A DNA stretch of 64,000 nt from Gp6-AA40 sp963742105. Its GTDB lineage: Bacteria; Acidobacteriota; Vicinamibacteria; Vicinamibacterales; UBA2999. The position numbers and the translations under genes are program-made. The stretch lies in assembly GCA_963742105.1 (NCBI GenBank), contig CAVUKN010000003.1, positions 248,001 to 312,000 of the forward strand, read 5' to 3'. Below, one piece after another: positions 1 to 10,894 of the stretch. Under the pieces are notes generated by a model. That model had not been told where the DNA came from. It did no database searches and saw only the letters and a list, made by a program, of their open reading frames with translations. Each line of letters starts with the position of its first letter. Position 1 is the stretch's first letter.

Positions 1-219
1 AGGTTGACGATGCGATAGAGGCCGGTGCTGTCGGTGGTGGCCGTGCGCGTCCGTTCGATCAACGCGGGGCTGCTCACCTCGACGCGTTACACCGGGCAGC
101 ACAGCCCCGGACGCGTCCTTGACCGAGCCGGCCACGGTGCCAAGCACCTGCGCGCTCGCGAGCGATTGGCAAGACGAACACGATGGCGGCGACGATGACC
201 GCGCGCCCGAGATGTCGCA
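1..219 (-). pseudogene. 5' fragment of an Oar-like TonB-dependent receptor, frameshifted and cut by the window edge
   Basis: The minus strand from 219 begins MRHLGRAVIV, a hydrophobic signal sequence like those of the neighbouring receptors. After a frame change it continues as a carboxypeptidase-regulatory-like beta-sandwich (SVKDASGAVLPGV, then after a second frame change SSPALIERTRTATTDSTG). This repeats the N-terminal domain of the four receptors that follow. Two single-base frame changes in about 200 bases mean either sequencing error or gene decay; the next gene is damaged in the same way. Only the first 70 or so residues lie in the window, so the plug and barrel cannot be judged. Confidence 0.7.
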
Positions 220-263
220 TGACTCTTCCTCCGGTTGTCGACGTGGACCCGATGAGTGCCGAG

Positions 264-289
264 CTTCGCGATGCGAAAAGAATTTCCTG
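264..289. promoter_or_regulatory. candidate operator, TTCGCGATGCGAA type
   Basis: A short palindrome (TTCGC-N3-GCGAA) is followed by AAGAATTTCC about 45 bases upstream of the receptor start at 219. Two other copies occur in the window, at 18564-18590 and 25358-25381, each upstream of a leftward gene. Palindromes of this sort suit an IclR-family regulator such as the one encoded at 19101-19916, but that link is an inference. Confidence 0.4.
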
Positions 290-409
290 TGGTGGAGCGG
301 AGGTATACGACGCCATGCCTGAGGTGTCAAGGTCGACCAACGATGCGGCGTGCATGCGAAACCGGCATAGATGACGCGCAATGCCGGGCACATGGGTGCA
401 ATTCGGAGA

Positions 410-443
410 GGAAAACGAAGGCCGGCGGCAACATCCGCCGGCC
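410..443 (-). terminator. Rho-independent-type terminator of the receptor gene at 482-3624
   Basis: On the minus strand a 9-bp GC stem (GGCCGGCGG / CCGCCGGCC) with a 6-nt loop is followed by TTCGTTTTCC. It starts about 40 bases after the receptor stop codon. Confidence 0.65.
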
Positions 444-481
444 TCTCTTGTTACGCGATCCTTGGTGGACCGGGAAATTGA

Positions 482-3400
482 CTAGAAATTGACCGTGAAG
501 TTCAGCCGAATGAATCGCGGCGGATAGATCGCGGTCGGCTGGTTCCAGGTCCCGCCGTTCGACTCGGTGAACGAGTAGGTGTCCTCGTACGCCGTCGCGT
601 AGTTCGTGTTCAGCAGGTTCCACAGGTCGACGCCGACGTCGGTCCGCGTCCGGCCGAAGCGCAGAACCTTGGCGAACCGCATGTCGATCTGCGTGCGGCG
701 GTTGTCGGCGAACAGCCGGTGCTGGTTGTCCGTGATGTTGACCGTCGTGTTGCCCGTTCGCGAGCAGACCCTGGCGCCAGGATTCCGCCCATGGCAACCA
801 GACGTGGGATTCGGAATCTGCCAGCCGGCAGTCAGTTCCAGCGGCTCCTGCGAACGGATCGTTCGCGCTGACGAGCACGTCTATCTTCGGCACGGTGTAG
901 CTGGCCAGGCCACGGATCGTCGTCTGCCAGGGGTTGTCATCCAGGCAGTTGCGCGGGTTCGGGCCGCCGCCGCCGGTGAGGAACGGCTGGACTTCGCAGC
1001 GATCGTCGACGCGACGGCCGGTCTGCGTCCCGATCGATCCGAAGAGGCCGCCACGCAGACGTGCGTTGACGTCGAAGTTGACGCCGTCGTAGTAGGCCTG
1101 GTGCTCCTCGCCGCTCGGAGAGTATGTGGCCTCAGGCGTCAGGAAGTTCTGCGCCGCACCCGTCGTCGTGTTGACGTAGACGGTTAGCGGATAGCCGCCG
1201 CCATCCGGCAGCCGCGGATCCTTCGGTGCCGTGATTGTGTAACTGGCGTAATCCGTGGCGATGTTCCGGTTGATGTCCTGCGTGACGAAGAACCCGTGGA
1301 ACGTGCGATGGTTGTAGCCCACCTGCGCCGACACCCGCGGCAGCACTTCCTGCTGCAGCGTCACCTCGGTCTGGTAGTCGTAGGTCCGCACGCCCCAGCC
1401 CTCGAGAAGCTTCGGATCGACAATCGTCGCCGCGCCGATTTTCCCGAAGTTCGCCGAATTGCCGGTAACGACGGCGCAGGTGTCTCCGCCCGGCGCTGCT
1501 CTGCGCCGCATTGTTGAGCAGATCGCAGTCCACGACTTTGTTGCCGTTGCCATCGGTCCAGTTGCGGCTGACGCTCGCCACCAGCGTACGCCGCCGGATT
1601 GCTCGACGTGAACGGCGGGTCGTTCGACGCGAACCCGAGGTAGCGGCCCCACCGGAACTTGACGCGCCGTCTTGCCGTTGCCGAACACGTCGTAGGCAGC
1701 GCCGACGCGCGGGGTGAGGTCGTTGTAGGCGTCCACGCCTTTCGTTTCCTGGATGCTGATGGTTGTGGGATTGAACTTCGACGTCATCGACACGCCGTTG
1801 TCTTCGACCGGCGCATAGCTGCTGGCGTGATCCCATCGGAGCGCGCCGGACAGCGTCAGGCGACCGCGCGTGTACTGGTCCTGCATGTACATGCCGTTCA
1901 GCTGAGTGATCGAGTTGCGGCTCCGAATTCCGGCAGACGGTAGGTGACCTGGTTCGCGATCCCCTGGTTGAAACGATAGACCAGCTGAGGCTCCGCGGAG
2001 ATGGTGTTATCGAGCTGTCGCAGCCAGTAGTACTGGTAGCCCACCTTCATGTTGTGCGAACCGGTGACGTACGCCGCGCTGCCGGTATAGCTGTTGGTGG
2101 CGCCCTCCGCGCGGCCCCACTGATCGATCGCGCGGTAGCGGTAATTGGTCGCCGGCGCCCAGCGCAGTGTCGCCGCGTTTTCCGGCGTGCAGCCCACCGA
2201 CGCCGCTGACACAGGCGTGCCGTTGGCGTTGCAGCGCGAGCGCGCTCGACTGCTCGGTCACCGGGATCAGGTTGGTGATGCCGTCCGGCGGCGGATAGCC
2301 GAACGCCGGGTTGTAGCGGAAGATCGTCATGTCCGCCTCGAACAGCAGCTTGCTGGTCGCGGGCATCGTCCACTGCCCCTGCGTCAGGTGGAACGGCCAG
2401 TCGAAGTAGCCGCGCCCGGCCGACTGCGTCGATTCCGGCGACTGCGTCGTCGTGCCGAGCCCGACCCAGTCGTCGCCGCGATTGTGGCAGCCCTTGCCCT
2501 CGACGGTGAGCGGCGTGCCCTCGCAGCGGTGCTGGTACTCGTAGTTCACCTGGATGCGGCTCTTGCTCGCCTGTCCGGCGAAGCGACCAATCGCCATCTG
2601 GCGGTCCTGCACCAGGCGCGAGTTGATCGCGCTCGGCAGCCAGTCCCAGCGCGGCGCCAGGCCGGCGTTGGCATTCGCGACGACGCCTTCTACCGCCGTC
2701 TGCGTATCGAGCGTGCGATAGCTGCCGTAGAACCACAGACGGTCTTTCAGAATCGGACCGCCGAACGGACAGGCTCGTGTCGTGCGCGTGGACGATGCCG
2801 GGCGTCTGCGTGAGGCCGACGGCACGCAGCTCGTCGTTCAGGTTGTCGCCCTTCGACCAGTCGCCAGCCAGACTCAGGAATCCCGTGCCCGCGAACCGGT
2901 TGCCGCCCGACTTCGGAATCAGGTTCATGATCGGGCCGCCGGTATCGGTCTCGCCGAGGCCGCCACCGACGCGCACTGCCACTTCTTCGACGCCGACCGC
3001 GTCGTAGACGTACGACGACACGCCGCCGCTGCGCGCCGCACCGACGGTCATGCCGTTCACCGACATGCGTCCTTCGTTGTTCGCACCGCCATTCGCCGAG
3101 AAGAACGTCATCGTCGGCGACAGGGCGATGCCGTTGTTGTCCACCGTCAGGCCCGGCGTGATGTTCAGCAGGGCACCGGCTGCACGCGTGGCCGGAATGG
3201 TGTTGATGACATCGGTGCTGAGCACGACTTCCTTGCGTGAGCTCTGCACGTCGACCACCGGTGTCTCACCGGTGACCGTCACGGTTTCCTGGAGCGCGCC
3301 GACACTCAGCTCCGTCGAGATGGTGAGAATCTGCGAGCCCGCGAGGATGATGTTCTCGCGCTTCACGGTGTTGAATCCGGGCAGGCTGAACGTCAGCGAA

Positions 3401-3624
3401 TAGGTGCCCGCGCGAAGATCGACGATGCGGTACCGACCGCTGCCGTCGGTGACTGCGGTCTTTGCCTTTTCGATGAGGGCTGGGCTGGCGGCTTCAACGG
3501 TGACGCCAGGTAGCACAGCACCGGAATTGTCCTTGACGGTGCCGGTCAGGGTCGCTTGCGCGAGAGCGAGGGAAGGCAGCAGTACGAGCGCTGCCGCGAG
3601 CACTGCACGGACTACATGTCGCAT
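482..3624 (-). pseudogene. Oar-like TonB-dependent receptor, multiply frameshifted
   Basis: Read through the frame changes, this is an outer-membrane receptor of about 1040 residues. It has a signal peptide starting MRHVVRAVLAAALVLLPS, a carboxypeptidase-regulatory-like domain (about 25-105), a plug containing the TonB-box-like ETVTVTGETP, and a large barrel ending in the aromatic beta-signal NFTVNF. The start at 3624 gives the same N-terminus as the intact neighbour at 3976-7155, its closest relative by eye, so the pair looks like a tandem duplication. The frame changes near 2770, 2215, 1920, 1665, 1510 and 860-700. Six in one gene are more than the rest of the window shows, so real decay is possible, although assembly error cannot be excluded. 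These receptors resemble SusC/Oar proteins but no SusD partner is present. Confidence 0.75.
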
Positions 3625-3913
3625 CAACGCCTCCGGGCGATTCGCGGGGTGAACGAACGTGGAGACCTGGCTCTGAATGAACACCACTCCCGATCAACTG
3701 AGGCGATTTGGCTTCAGGTGTGGCGCTTTGGTGAGGCGAACGGTACGCGGAACACCTGGGTATGTCAATACTGGAATGACCCGATTCACCAGCTAATTTG
3801 CGGCGAAATACACGTTCCGGGTGCGGCCGCCACGCCGGCATACGCGCGAAGTTCCGCAACTCGCGTCGCGTCTCACCCGGGTGGTCTCGCGATTCGAAAA
3901 CATTACCGATCTC

Positions 3914-3950
3914 GAAAACAAAAAGGGCCAGGGATTACTCCCTGGCCCTT
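3914..3950 (-). terminator. Rho-independent terminator of the receptor gene at 3976-7155
   Basis: The minus strand has an 11-bp stem (AGGGCCAGGGA / TCCCTGGCCCT) with a 4-nt loop and the tail TTTTTGTTTT, 25 bases past the stop codon. The rest of the 350-base gap from 3625 to 3975 holds no gene. A weak match to the TTCGC-type operator lies at 3885-3907 (TCGCGATTCGAAAA), about 265 bases upstream of the start at 3624. Confidence 0.8.
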
Positions 3951-3975
3951 CCTGCCGAACGGTCCGTGAACGGTG

Positions 3976-6900
3976 TTAGAAGTTCACGGTGAAGTTCAAG
4001 CGAACGAACCGCGGATTGTAGATCGCGGTCGGCGCGAGGAAGCCGCCGGGCCGCGGGGTGTTATCCGTGGTGTAGATGTACGTCCCGTTGTACGACGTCG
4101 GGTAGTTCGTGTTGAGCATGTTGTTCAGGTCGACGCCGATGTCGGTGCGCGTCCGGTTGAAGCGGAGAACCTTGGCGAAACGCATGTCGACCGTCGTGCG
4201 GCGGTCGCCGACATACAGACGGTTCTCGTTGTCCGTCAGCGCGATGGTGGTCGTGCCCGTCGCGGTCGCTCCCGGCGGGAGGTGACCGAGCGCCGACTGC
4301 ACCACCGAGTTCGGGATCTGCCAGTTCGCATTGACCAGCGAGTTGGCCGTCGAACGGACGGTTGCGCTGACGAGCACGTCGACCTTCGGGATCGTGTAGC
4401 TCGCCAGGCCGCGGATCGTGGTCTGGAACGGCTCTTCGTTGTTGCACCCGCGCGGGTCGGGACCAGCGCTGCCGGTATTGGTCGCCGTCGTCGGCGCGTA
4501 CAGCTGGATGGTTTCGCAGGTGTTCACCACACCGCGGCCGGTGCTGGTACCGAACTGCGTGATCAGACCTCCGCGGAAGCGTGCGTTCACGTTGAACTCG
4601 ACGCCGTCCCAATGGCTGTCCCGCTCCGCCCCGAGGTCGGACTCACGTACCAGATACGGCTTGGCCGCGACCGCGTTGGCCGCTGCTGTCGGCGCGTAAA
4701 CGGTAACCGGATACCCGCCACCGTCCGGAAGACGCGCGTCCACCGGCGCCGTCAGCGTGTAGGTCTCGTAGGAACCGGCCGGGCTACCCGAGAGAACGCC
4801 ACCCGCGTGCTTGTTCAAGTCGGTCGTCACGAAGAAGCCCTTGAACACGCGGTGCGTGTAGCTGAAGTCCGCCGACACGCGCGGGATGACCTGCTGCTGC
4901 ACCGTAAAGGTGTACTGCGTGTCGCCCGGGCGGACGCCCCAGCCGCTCAGCACGCCTGGATCGACGATCGTCGCGCCACCCGGCTTGCCGAAGTTGGCGG
5001 CAGTCGACGACGCGGCGGCGCAGAGGTCTCCACCCGTCGCGAGGCTGTCCTGCAGCGCCGGATTGAGCAGGTTGCAGTCGACGACGTAGTTCTTGTTGCC
5101 ATCGGTCCAGCCGCGATTCGTGACGCTGCGGACGATCGTCGCGCCAGGGTTGGTCGACGTGTACGGAGAATCGTTGGCGGCGTACGAGAGGTACTTCCCG
5201 TAGTTGAACTTCAGCGCCGTCTTGCCGTTGCCGAACAGGTCGTAGGCGACACCCACGCGCGGCGTGAGGTCGTTGTAGGCGTCAACGCCCTTCGTCTCCT
5301 GAATCGTGACCGGGGTCGGATTGAGGAACGACGTATCGGTCGTGCCGTTCAGTTCGACCGGCGCGTAGCTCGACGCGTGGTCATAACGGAGCGCGCCCTG
5401 CAGCGTCAGCCGGTCGTGCGTCCAGCTGTCCTGGACGAAGACGCTGTTCGTCTTGGTGATCGTGCGGCGGCCGAAGTTCGGCATGTAGTAGCTGACCGCG
5501 TTGGGAACACCCTGGTTGAACTGATAGGCGAGCTGCGTGTGACTGGCCTGGTCCTTGTCGAGCAGGTCGAGCCGGCGCAACTGATAGCCAATCTTGGCGC
5601 TGTGCGCGCCCGTCACGTACGACGCCGTCGTCTGCACGTCGTCGGTGTTGCCCTTCGCCGGGCCCCACACCGGCACCGCGCGATAGCGGTAGTTCGTGAA
5701 GGGCGCGTAGGGGAGGCCGGTGGCCGGGTTGATCGCGTTCGACTGCTCCGTCACCGCAATCAGATCGAGGTTCGCATCGGGCGCCGGATGGCCGAAGATC
5801 GGCTGGTACCGGAACGGCGTGTAGCCCGCTTCGAAGAGCAGCTTGTTCGTGGCCGGCATGGTCCACGAGAACTGATTCAGGTAGAACGGCACGTCGAAGT
5901 AGCCGTCACCCGCGGTGGAGGTCGCCTCCGGCGACTGGCCGTTGTTCCCCGACACACCCAAGCCGACCCAATCGTCACCACGGTTGTGGCAACCACTGGT
6001 CGAGACGCTCAGCGGGGTGCCCTCGCAGCGCTTCTGGTACTCACTGTTGAAACGAACCCGGTTCTTCCCGAACTGGCCGGTGAGACGGCCGATGAACATC
6101 GTGCGGTCCTTGACGTTGCGCGCTTCGAGCGGCGTGCCCACCCAGTCCCAGCGCGTCGGATCGCCGGCATTGGCGTTCGCGACGACGCCCGGACGCGGAA
6201 TGATCGTGCTGAGGTCGCGGTAGGCGCCGTAGAACCACAGACGATCCTTCTTGATCGGACCGCCGTAGGACGCGCTCCAGTCATACGCGTTGTTGACGCC
6301 CGCCGCCTGCTGCAGGGCCGGGTTCTTGGCCTTGGTCTCGGCGTCCAGGTTGTCGCCGCTCGACCACTCGCCGGCGGTGTTCAGGAACGCGCTGCCCGCG
6401 AACTTGTTGCCACCCGAGCGGGGAATGATGTTCATCACCGGCCCGCCGATGTCACTCTCTCCGAGGCCGCCGCCCACGGTGATGTTGACTTCGTCGACGT
6501 TGACCGTGTCATACACGATCGAGGCGAAACCGCCGCTGCGGGCCGCCGTCACCGGGAAGCCGTTCATCGCGTAACGGCCTTCACCGGCTACCGACCCCGA
6601 GTTGATCGTGCTCGACCGGGCATTGAATGCGGTCATCGTCGGGGAGAGGGCGCCGCCGGTCGACTCGGCGACCTTGATGCCCGGAGTGATGTTGAGGATG
6701 GCGCCGGCCGCGCGCGTCACCGGCAGGGCCTCGATGACGTCGGACTTGATGATGGTCTCTTTCCGCGCATTCTGCACGTCGACCACCGGCGTCTCGCCGG
6801 TCACGGTAATCGTCTCTTCGAGACCACCGACCTTCATTTCAATCGCAATGGTCAGTGTCTGAGAACCTGAAAGCTCGATATTGTCGCGCTTGACGGTATT

Positions 6901-7155
6901 AAAACCAGGCAGCGTAAACGAGAGCGAGTACGTGCCGGGGCGGAGATCAATGATGCGGTACTGGCCGGAGCCGTCGGTAACCGCAGATTTCGTTTTCTCG
7001 ATGAGCGCCGGGCTCGAAGCCTCGACGGTGACGCCAGGCAGGATCGCGCCCGACGCGTCTTTCACGGTACCGGTCAGGGTGCCTTGTGCGAGCGCCAGCG
7101 ACGGCAGCAGAACGATCGCCGCCGCTATCGCCAGCCGCTTAACTACTGCGTACAT
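3976..7155 (-). CDS. Oar-like TonB-dependent receptor, intact
   Basis: This is an uninterrupted 1059-residue outer-membrane protein. The ATG at 7155 is preceded by GAGGAG at 8-nt spacing; the TTG one codon upstream is less likely. A signal peptide (about 1-24, ending ALAQ) leads to a carboxypeptidase-regulatory-like domain (about 26-105). A TonB-box-like ETITVTGETPVVDV and plug follow (about 110-250), then a long barrel ending in RLNFTVNF, the C-terminal aromatic signal read by BAM. In Acidobacteria such proteins are annotated as Oar-like or SusC-like. The substrate, probably an oligosaccharide or other large solute, cannot be told from sequence. It is the best template for reading its damaged neighbour at 482-3624. 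Confidence 0.92.
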   Translation of the reverse strand: MYAVVKRLAIAAAIVLLPSLALAQGTLTGTVKDASGAILPGVTVEASSPALIEKTKSAVTDGSGQYRIIDLRPGTYSLSFTLPGFNTVKRDNIELSGSQTLTIAIEMKVGGLEETITVTGETPVVDVQNARKETIIKSDVIEALPVTRAAGAILNITPGIKVAESTGGALSPTMTAFNARSSTINSGSVAGEGRYAMNGFPVTAARSGGFASIVYDTVNVDEVNITVGGGLGESDIGGPVMNIIPRSGGNKFAGSAFLNTAGEWSSGDNLDAETKAKNPALQQAAGVNNAYDWSASYGGPIKKDRLWFYGAYRDLSTIIPRPGVVANANAGDPTRWDWVGTPLEARNVKDRTMFIGRLTGQFGKNRVRFNSEYQKRCEGTPLSVSTSGCHNRGDDWVGLGVSGNNGQSPEATSTAGDGYFDVPFYLNQFSWTMPATNKLLFEAGYTPFRYQPIFGHPAPDANLDLIAVTEQSNAINPATGLPYAPFTNYRYRAVPVWGPAKGNTDDVQTTASYVTGAHSAKIGYQLRRLDLLDKDQASHTQLAYQFNQGVPNAVSYYMPNFGRRTITKTNSVFVQDSWTHDRLTLQGALRYDHASSYAPVELNGTTDTSFLNPTPVTIQETKGVDAYNDLTPRVGVAYDLFGNGKTALKFNYGKYLSYAANDSPYTSTNPGATIVRSVTNRGWTDGNKNYVVDCNLLNPALQDSLATGGDLCAAASSTAANFGKPGGATIVDPGVLSGWGVRPGDTQYTFTVQQQVIPRVSADFSYTHRVFKGFFVTTDLNKHAGGVLSGSPAGSYETYTLTAPVDARLPDGGGYPVTVYAPTAAANAVAAKPYLVRESDLGAERDSHWDGVEFNVNARFRGGLITQFGTSTGRGVVNTCETIQLYAPTTATNTGSAGPDPRGCNNEEPFQTTIRGLASYTIPKVDVLVSATVRSTANSLVNANWQIPNSVVQSALGHLPPGATATGTTTIALTDNENRLYVGDRRTTVDMRFAKVLRFNRTRTDIGVDLNNMLNTNYPTSYNGTYIYTTDNTPRPGGFLAPTAIYNPRFVRLNFTVNF

Positions 7156-7581
7156 CAAATCAACTCCTCAATTCTCGAAACGCGAAACGCCTTCGGCGCC
7201 CCACACCACCAGCGAACCCCGGCCGCCGCAACACTCCCGGCCGGCGAGGCACACAGCATGGACGCCTCTTGCATGCAGAACAGATGAGGATATGCAGCCC
7301 CAACCAGCCCTGTCAAGGTATTCGCGCCGAATCTGTCGAACGGGACCCTAGCTTCCGGACGTTCTTGCATGCAAACCGCGTGAACGGCCACCAATTGTGG
7401 TGAAGGCGAAAAACCGGGCGGATCAGCGAAGACCCACCCGTAGAGTTCCAGATTTTTGGATTCGCGTTCGGAAACCCGGGTCCAGAGCGCCTCCGGCGTG
7501 GCGTTGTAGGCCGGGATCCGCGAAGCGCCTCCGACGTGGGGTTGTAGGCCGGGATCCGCGAAGCGGTCCCGGCCGGCGTCG
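7156..7581. other. intergenic region with two TTGCATGCA sites and a doubled GTAG palindrome
   Basis: No gene is seen in these 426 bases. TTGCATGCA at 7269-7277 and TTGCATGCAA at 7365-7374 are perfect palindromes upstream of the receptor start at 7155 and could be regulator sites. A 38-bp unit is repeated twice at about 7489-7526 and 7527-7564. Each copy carries GTAGGCCGGGATCCGCGAAG, a REP-like palindrome starting with GTAG; the second copy, from 7544 to 7575, completes the hairpin with GGTCCCGGC. Confidence 0.6.
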
Positions 7582-10500
7582 CTACCAGCTGAACTCCGCG
7601 TTCAGCCGGAACACCCGCGGGTTCATGTACCCCGTCGTCCCTGGCCAGGAGCCGGAGGGCGCAGTGCCTGGTGCAGTCGGCACGAACGTCTGGTTGAAGG
7701 CGAGCGTGACGTTGTTGTTCAGGACGTTGTAGATATCCACACCCAGCGTGACCCGTTGGCTGTTGAACCGGATGATCTTCTTCGCCGAGAGGTCCCACTG
7801 CCTGATCCGATCCCCGTACACCTCGCCTGGTGCGAGCAGGTTCACCTGCGGGGCAGCATTGGTCAAGGGACGGCCAAGTTGCGCGGCGGCGGATGCGAGG
7901 TCGCTGGCCGAAAGCGTGTAGGTGGCGGTGAGCGACGCGATCTGGTCGGTGCCGATGTTCGGCTTGTCCTGGATCACCGAGCTGAGATTCACGTCGATCT
8001 TCGGAATCGTGTAGCTGACGAGGCTGCGGAATGACGTCAGCCATGGCGATTCCTGATGGCAGTACGGGTTCAGCAGGTAGGCCTCCGGAACCGCATCTCG
8101 AAGCTCACAGGTGTCGTTTTCCACCTTGCCGGTGCTGGTGCCGCCGGTGAACGTAATCCCACTGGCGCTCCGCACATTGAACGTCACGTCGACGCCATCG
8201 AACAGTCGCGAATCCTCACCGACGTTCTTGGTCGCCCTGACCAGGTTGTTGACCTGTCCGAACACGCCCGGGTTGATGTCGTAGAGCGGGCCGATGCGGT
8301 AACCGCCGCCGCCCGGAAGCCGCGGATCCGTCGGAGCGGTCAGATAGAACGTTCCGACATCGTTCGGTGAGACGGCGAGGTTATCGGTCACGGTACCGCT
8401 CGTGGAGTACTGAGTCAGCGAACGCCGGAAATAGCCGACTTCCACGGATGCTCGCGGGAAGAGCTGCTGCTGGACCGATACGCCGAACGACCAGTCCGAC
8501 GGCCGCACTCCCCAACCAGAGAGCAGATCGGGATCGAACTGCGAGGTGAACTGGGTCGTGCCGAACGCCAGGTTGTCGATCGCACCGCAGAAGTCGGCGC
8601 CGGCCTGCAGGTTGGGATTCTGCAGGTCGCAATCTGGCGTGAAGTTGCCGTTGAGATCGATCCACGTCCTGGCGACACACGGGTTCGTGAAGCCAAGCGC
8701 ACCGAACAGGCAGAGGCCCGTGGTGGAGAGCCCGGTCCCGTAGGGCAGGCGCAGCACCGGATTGTAGCCGTAGGCGAGGTTGCTGACGCTGGCGCCCTGT
8801 AGATATTTCCCGAGGTTCACCTTGAGGGCCGTCTTGCCATTTCCGAACACGTCCAGCGCGGCGCCCATGCGCGGCGTAATGTCGTTGTAGCCCGTGACCC
8901 CATCGGTCTTCGGGAAGCTGGCTCCGGGGAAGAAGCGACCGGCAGGTTCAGTCTGGGCCGGGAACCAACTCCAGGGGCGGTCGTACCGCAAGGCGCCCTG
9001 CAACGTGAGGCGCTTCAGCGTCCACTGGTCCTGCGCATAGAACGATGTCTGCATCGCGCGCGCGTTGGCGATGAAGGGATTGATGTACTCCTGCAGGGAG
9101 AACGGCGCGAACGTCCCTGCAATCGGATTCCCACTCGCATCAGCGCTGCTGACGCCCACATAGCCGAGGCTCTGGCTGTTGGTGTGCATCTCGCGGTCGT
9201 CGCGCCAGTAATTCCCCTGGTACCCGAACTTCATGCTGTGCGAACCAGTGATGTACGACGCGGCCCCATTCCACGTCACGCCGCGCGTCTTGTTGTCCAA
9301 CCAGTTCTGCGAGCGGTACTTCATGGCCGACTACGTTGCCCGGGGTGATCACCTGCGTGAGGTTGACGATCTGCACCAGGTCGTTCGGATTCGACGGCTC
9401 CTCGCGGCCGCCCCACTGGTAGTAGGTCGATCCGACGCCAGCCTCGAGCAGCAGTTTATTGGTCATCGGCGACGTCCAGCGCGCCTGCTGGATGCGCTGC
9501 GGGCTGAACTCGCCGTGTCCTTCCGCTTCAGGCGACGTCGGCCAGAAGAAGTTCGGCGTGCCCGTCAGCGACGTCGAGCCCGTGCACTTCCGGCACACCG
9601 GCTGCTCATCCCAGGATGCCGTGATCTTGTTCTTCTGCGTCGCCTGCCACGTGATTCGGGGCGTGTAGTTCTCCCACGTCCGATCCGAGTACGCCGGCGT
9701 GTTCAGATCCGGCTGGTAGGTCCACGCGTTCGCATTCCCGGCGTTCTGGTTGTAGTAGACGTTGAGCGTGTTCTGCCGCTGACCCTGCGCGCGGACGCTC
9801 ATGAAGTACCACAGCCGGTCCTTCACGATTGGACCGCCGACCGCTGCGTTGAAGTCGTAGACGCGGTAGACGGGCGTCGGCAAGGTGGCGCCGCGGGCCT
9901 TGAGCTCGTCGGTGTAGTTGTCCGACTGCATGCCCTTCGAGAAGCCGGAGGTGGACACCTGGCCGGACAAGCGATTGCCTCCCTGCTTCGGCACGATGTT
10001 CATCGTCAGGCCAGCCGTTTCGGACTCGCCCAGTCCGCCGGACGTGGTCATCGTCACTTCCTGTGCGTTGCCGATGTCGGCCGTGAAGTTCGGCGGCTGA
10101 TTGCCCCCGGGCGGATTGCTGATGTTCAACCCGTCAACGGTGAGACGCGACTCGACGCCACGACCGCCATGGATCGGGAAGATCGCGAACACCGGGCCGG
10201 TGTTGACGTTGTTGTTGTTGGTCTGGACGCCGGGGACCGTGTTGAGCAGGTAGCTGTAACTGCGGACGCTCGGCAGGTTGCGCATCGTCTCGTTGTCGAG
10301 CGTGACTTCGCGCTTCGTGCTCGCCACGTCGACAACGGGAGCCTCGCCCGTTACGGTGACCGTTTCCGTCACGCCCCCGACGCGCAATTCTCCGTCCACC
10401 GTGATGACGCCCGTTCCGCTGAGCGTCAGGTTCTCGCGCTTGACCGTCGCGAAGCCGCCCAGCGTGAAGGTCACGGTGTAGGTGCCTGGCTGCAGGTTCT

Positions 10501-10705
10501 CGATGCGATACCGGCCGGCGCTGTCGGTGATCGCCGTGCGGACCTTCTCGATCAGCGCGGGACTTGCTGCTTCCACGCTGACGCCGGGAAGGACGGCCCC
10601 GGAGTTGTCTTTCACCACACCAGCGAGCGTCGTCTGCGCCCAGGCGCTCGCGGGCGCCAGACACATCACGGCGAGAAGCCCGATTGCACGAAGCAGTGCA
10701 CGCAT
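7582..10705 (-). CDS. Oar-like TonB-dependent receptor, one frameshift
   Basis: A receptor of about 1035 residues starts MRALLRAIGLLAVMCLAP at 10705 and ends in the aromatic signal NAEFSW. The N-terminal signal peptide is followed by a carboxypeptidase-regulatory-like domain, ETVTVTGEAPVVDV, plug and barrel. The frame changes once near 9325, between TPGNVVG and MKYRSQNW. The homologue at 10895-14014 reads straight through the same place (GTMTYRSQNW), so one missing or extra base explains it. It is closer to that neighbour than to the two receptors to its left, suggesting a second tandem duplication. The stop is 7 bases from the REP-like pair. Confidence 0.85.
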
Positions 10706-10715
10706 AGGTCACCTC

Positions 10716-10738
10716 GTAGGCCGGGCACGAGCCCGGTG
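10716..10738 (+). repeat. REP-like palindrome starting GTAG
   Basis: GTAGGCCGGGCACGAGCCCGG forms a 5-bp stem with a short loop just upstream of the receptor start at 10705. It belongs to the GTAG palindrome family scattered through the window. Confidence 0.5.
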
Positions 10739-10763
10739 TCGCATCGCGGAAAGTGCGCTGTAA

Positions 10764-10804
10764 CGAAACAAGGTCCAGAAGCAGCACCCTGCCGCTCCTG
10801 GACC
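10764..10804 (-). terminator. probable terminator of the receptor gene at 10895-14014
   Basis: On the minus strand an imperfect stem (GGTCCAGGAGC / GCTTCTGGACC) with a loop of about 11 nt is followed by TTGTTTCG, some 90 bases after the stop codon. Confidence 0.5.
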
Positions 10805-10894
10805 TTTGGATGTAGCTCCCAGCAGGGAGCGTGTTGCCTGTCGTGCGTTCCGCGCGTGGGCCCGTTCGCCGACGCGCGGTCGGACCGCCTTCCT

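Noticed and set aside
3973..6870. Long plus-strand open frame of 965 codons opposite a receptor gene
   Set aside because: The minus-strand receptor has clear domains and start signals. The opposite frame is Arg/Val/Gly-rich without motifs, as expected for GC-rich antisense. Similar frames at 9233-11233 and 17291-19897 were rejected for the same reason.
7269..7374. TTGCATGCAA pair as a defined regulator site
   Set aside because: Two copies of a short palindrome could arise by chance. No matching regulator or third copy upstream of another receptor was found, so it is noted only in the intergenic entry.
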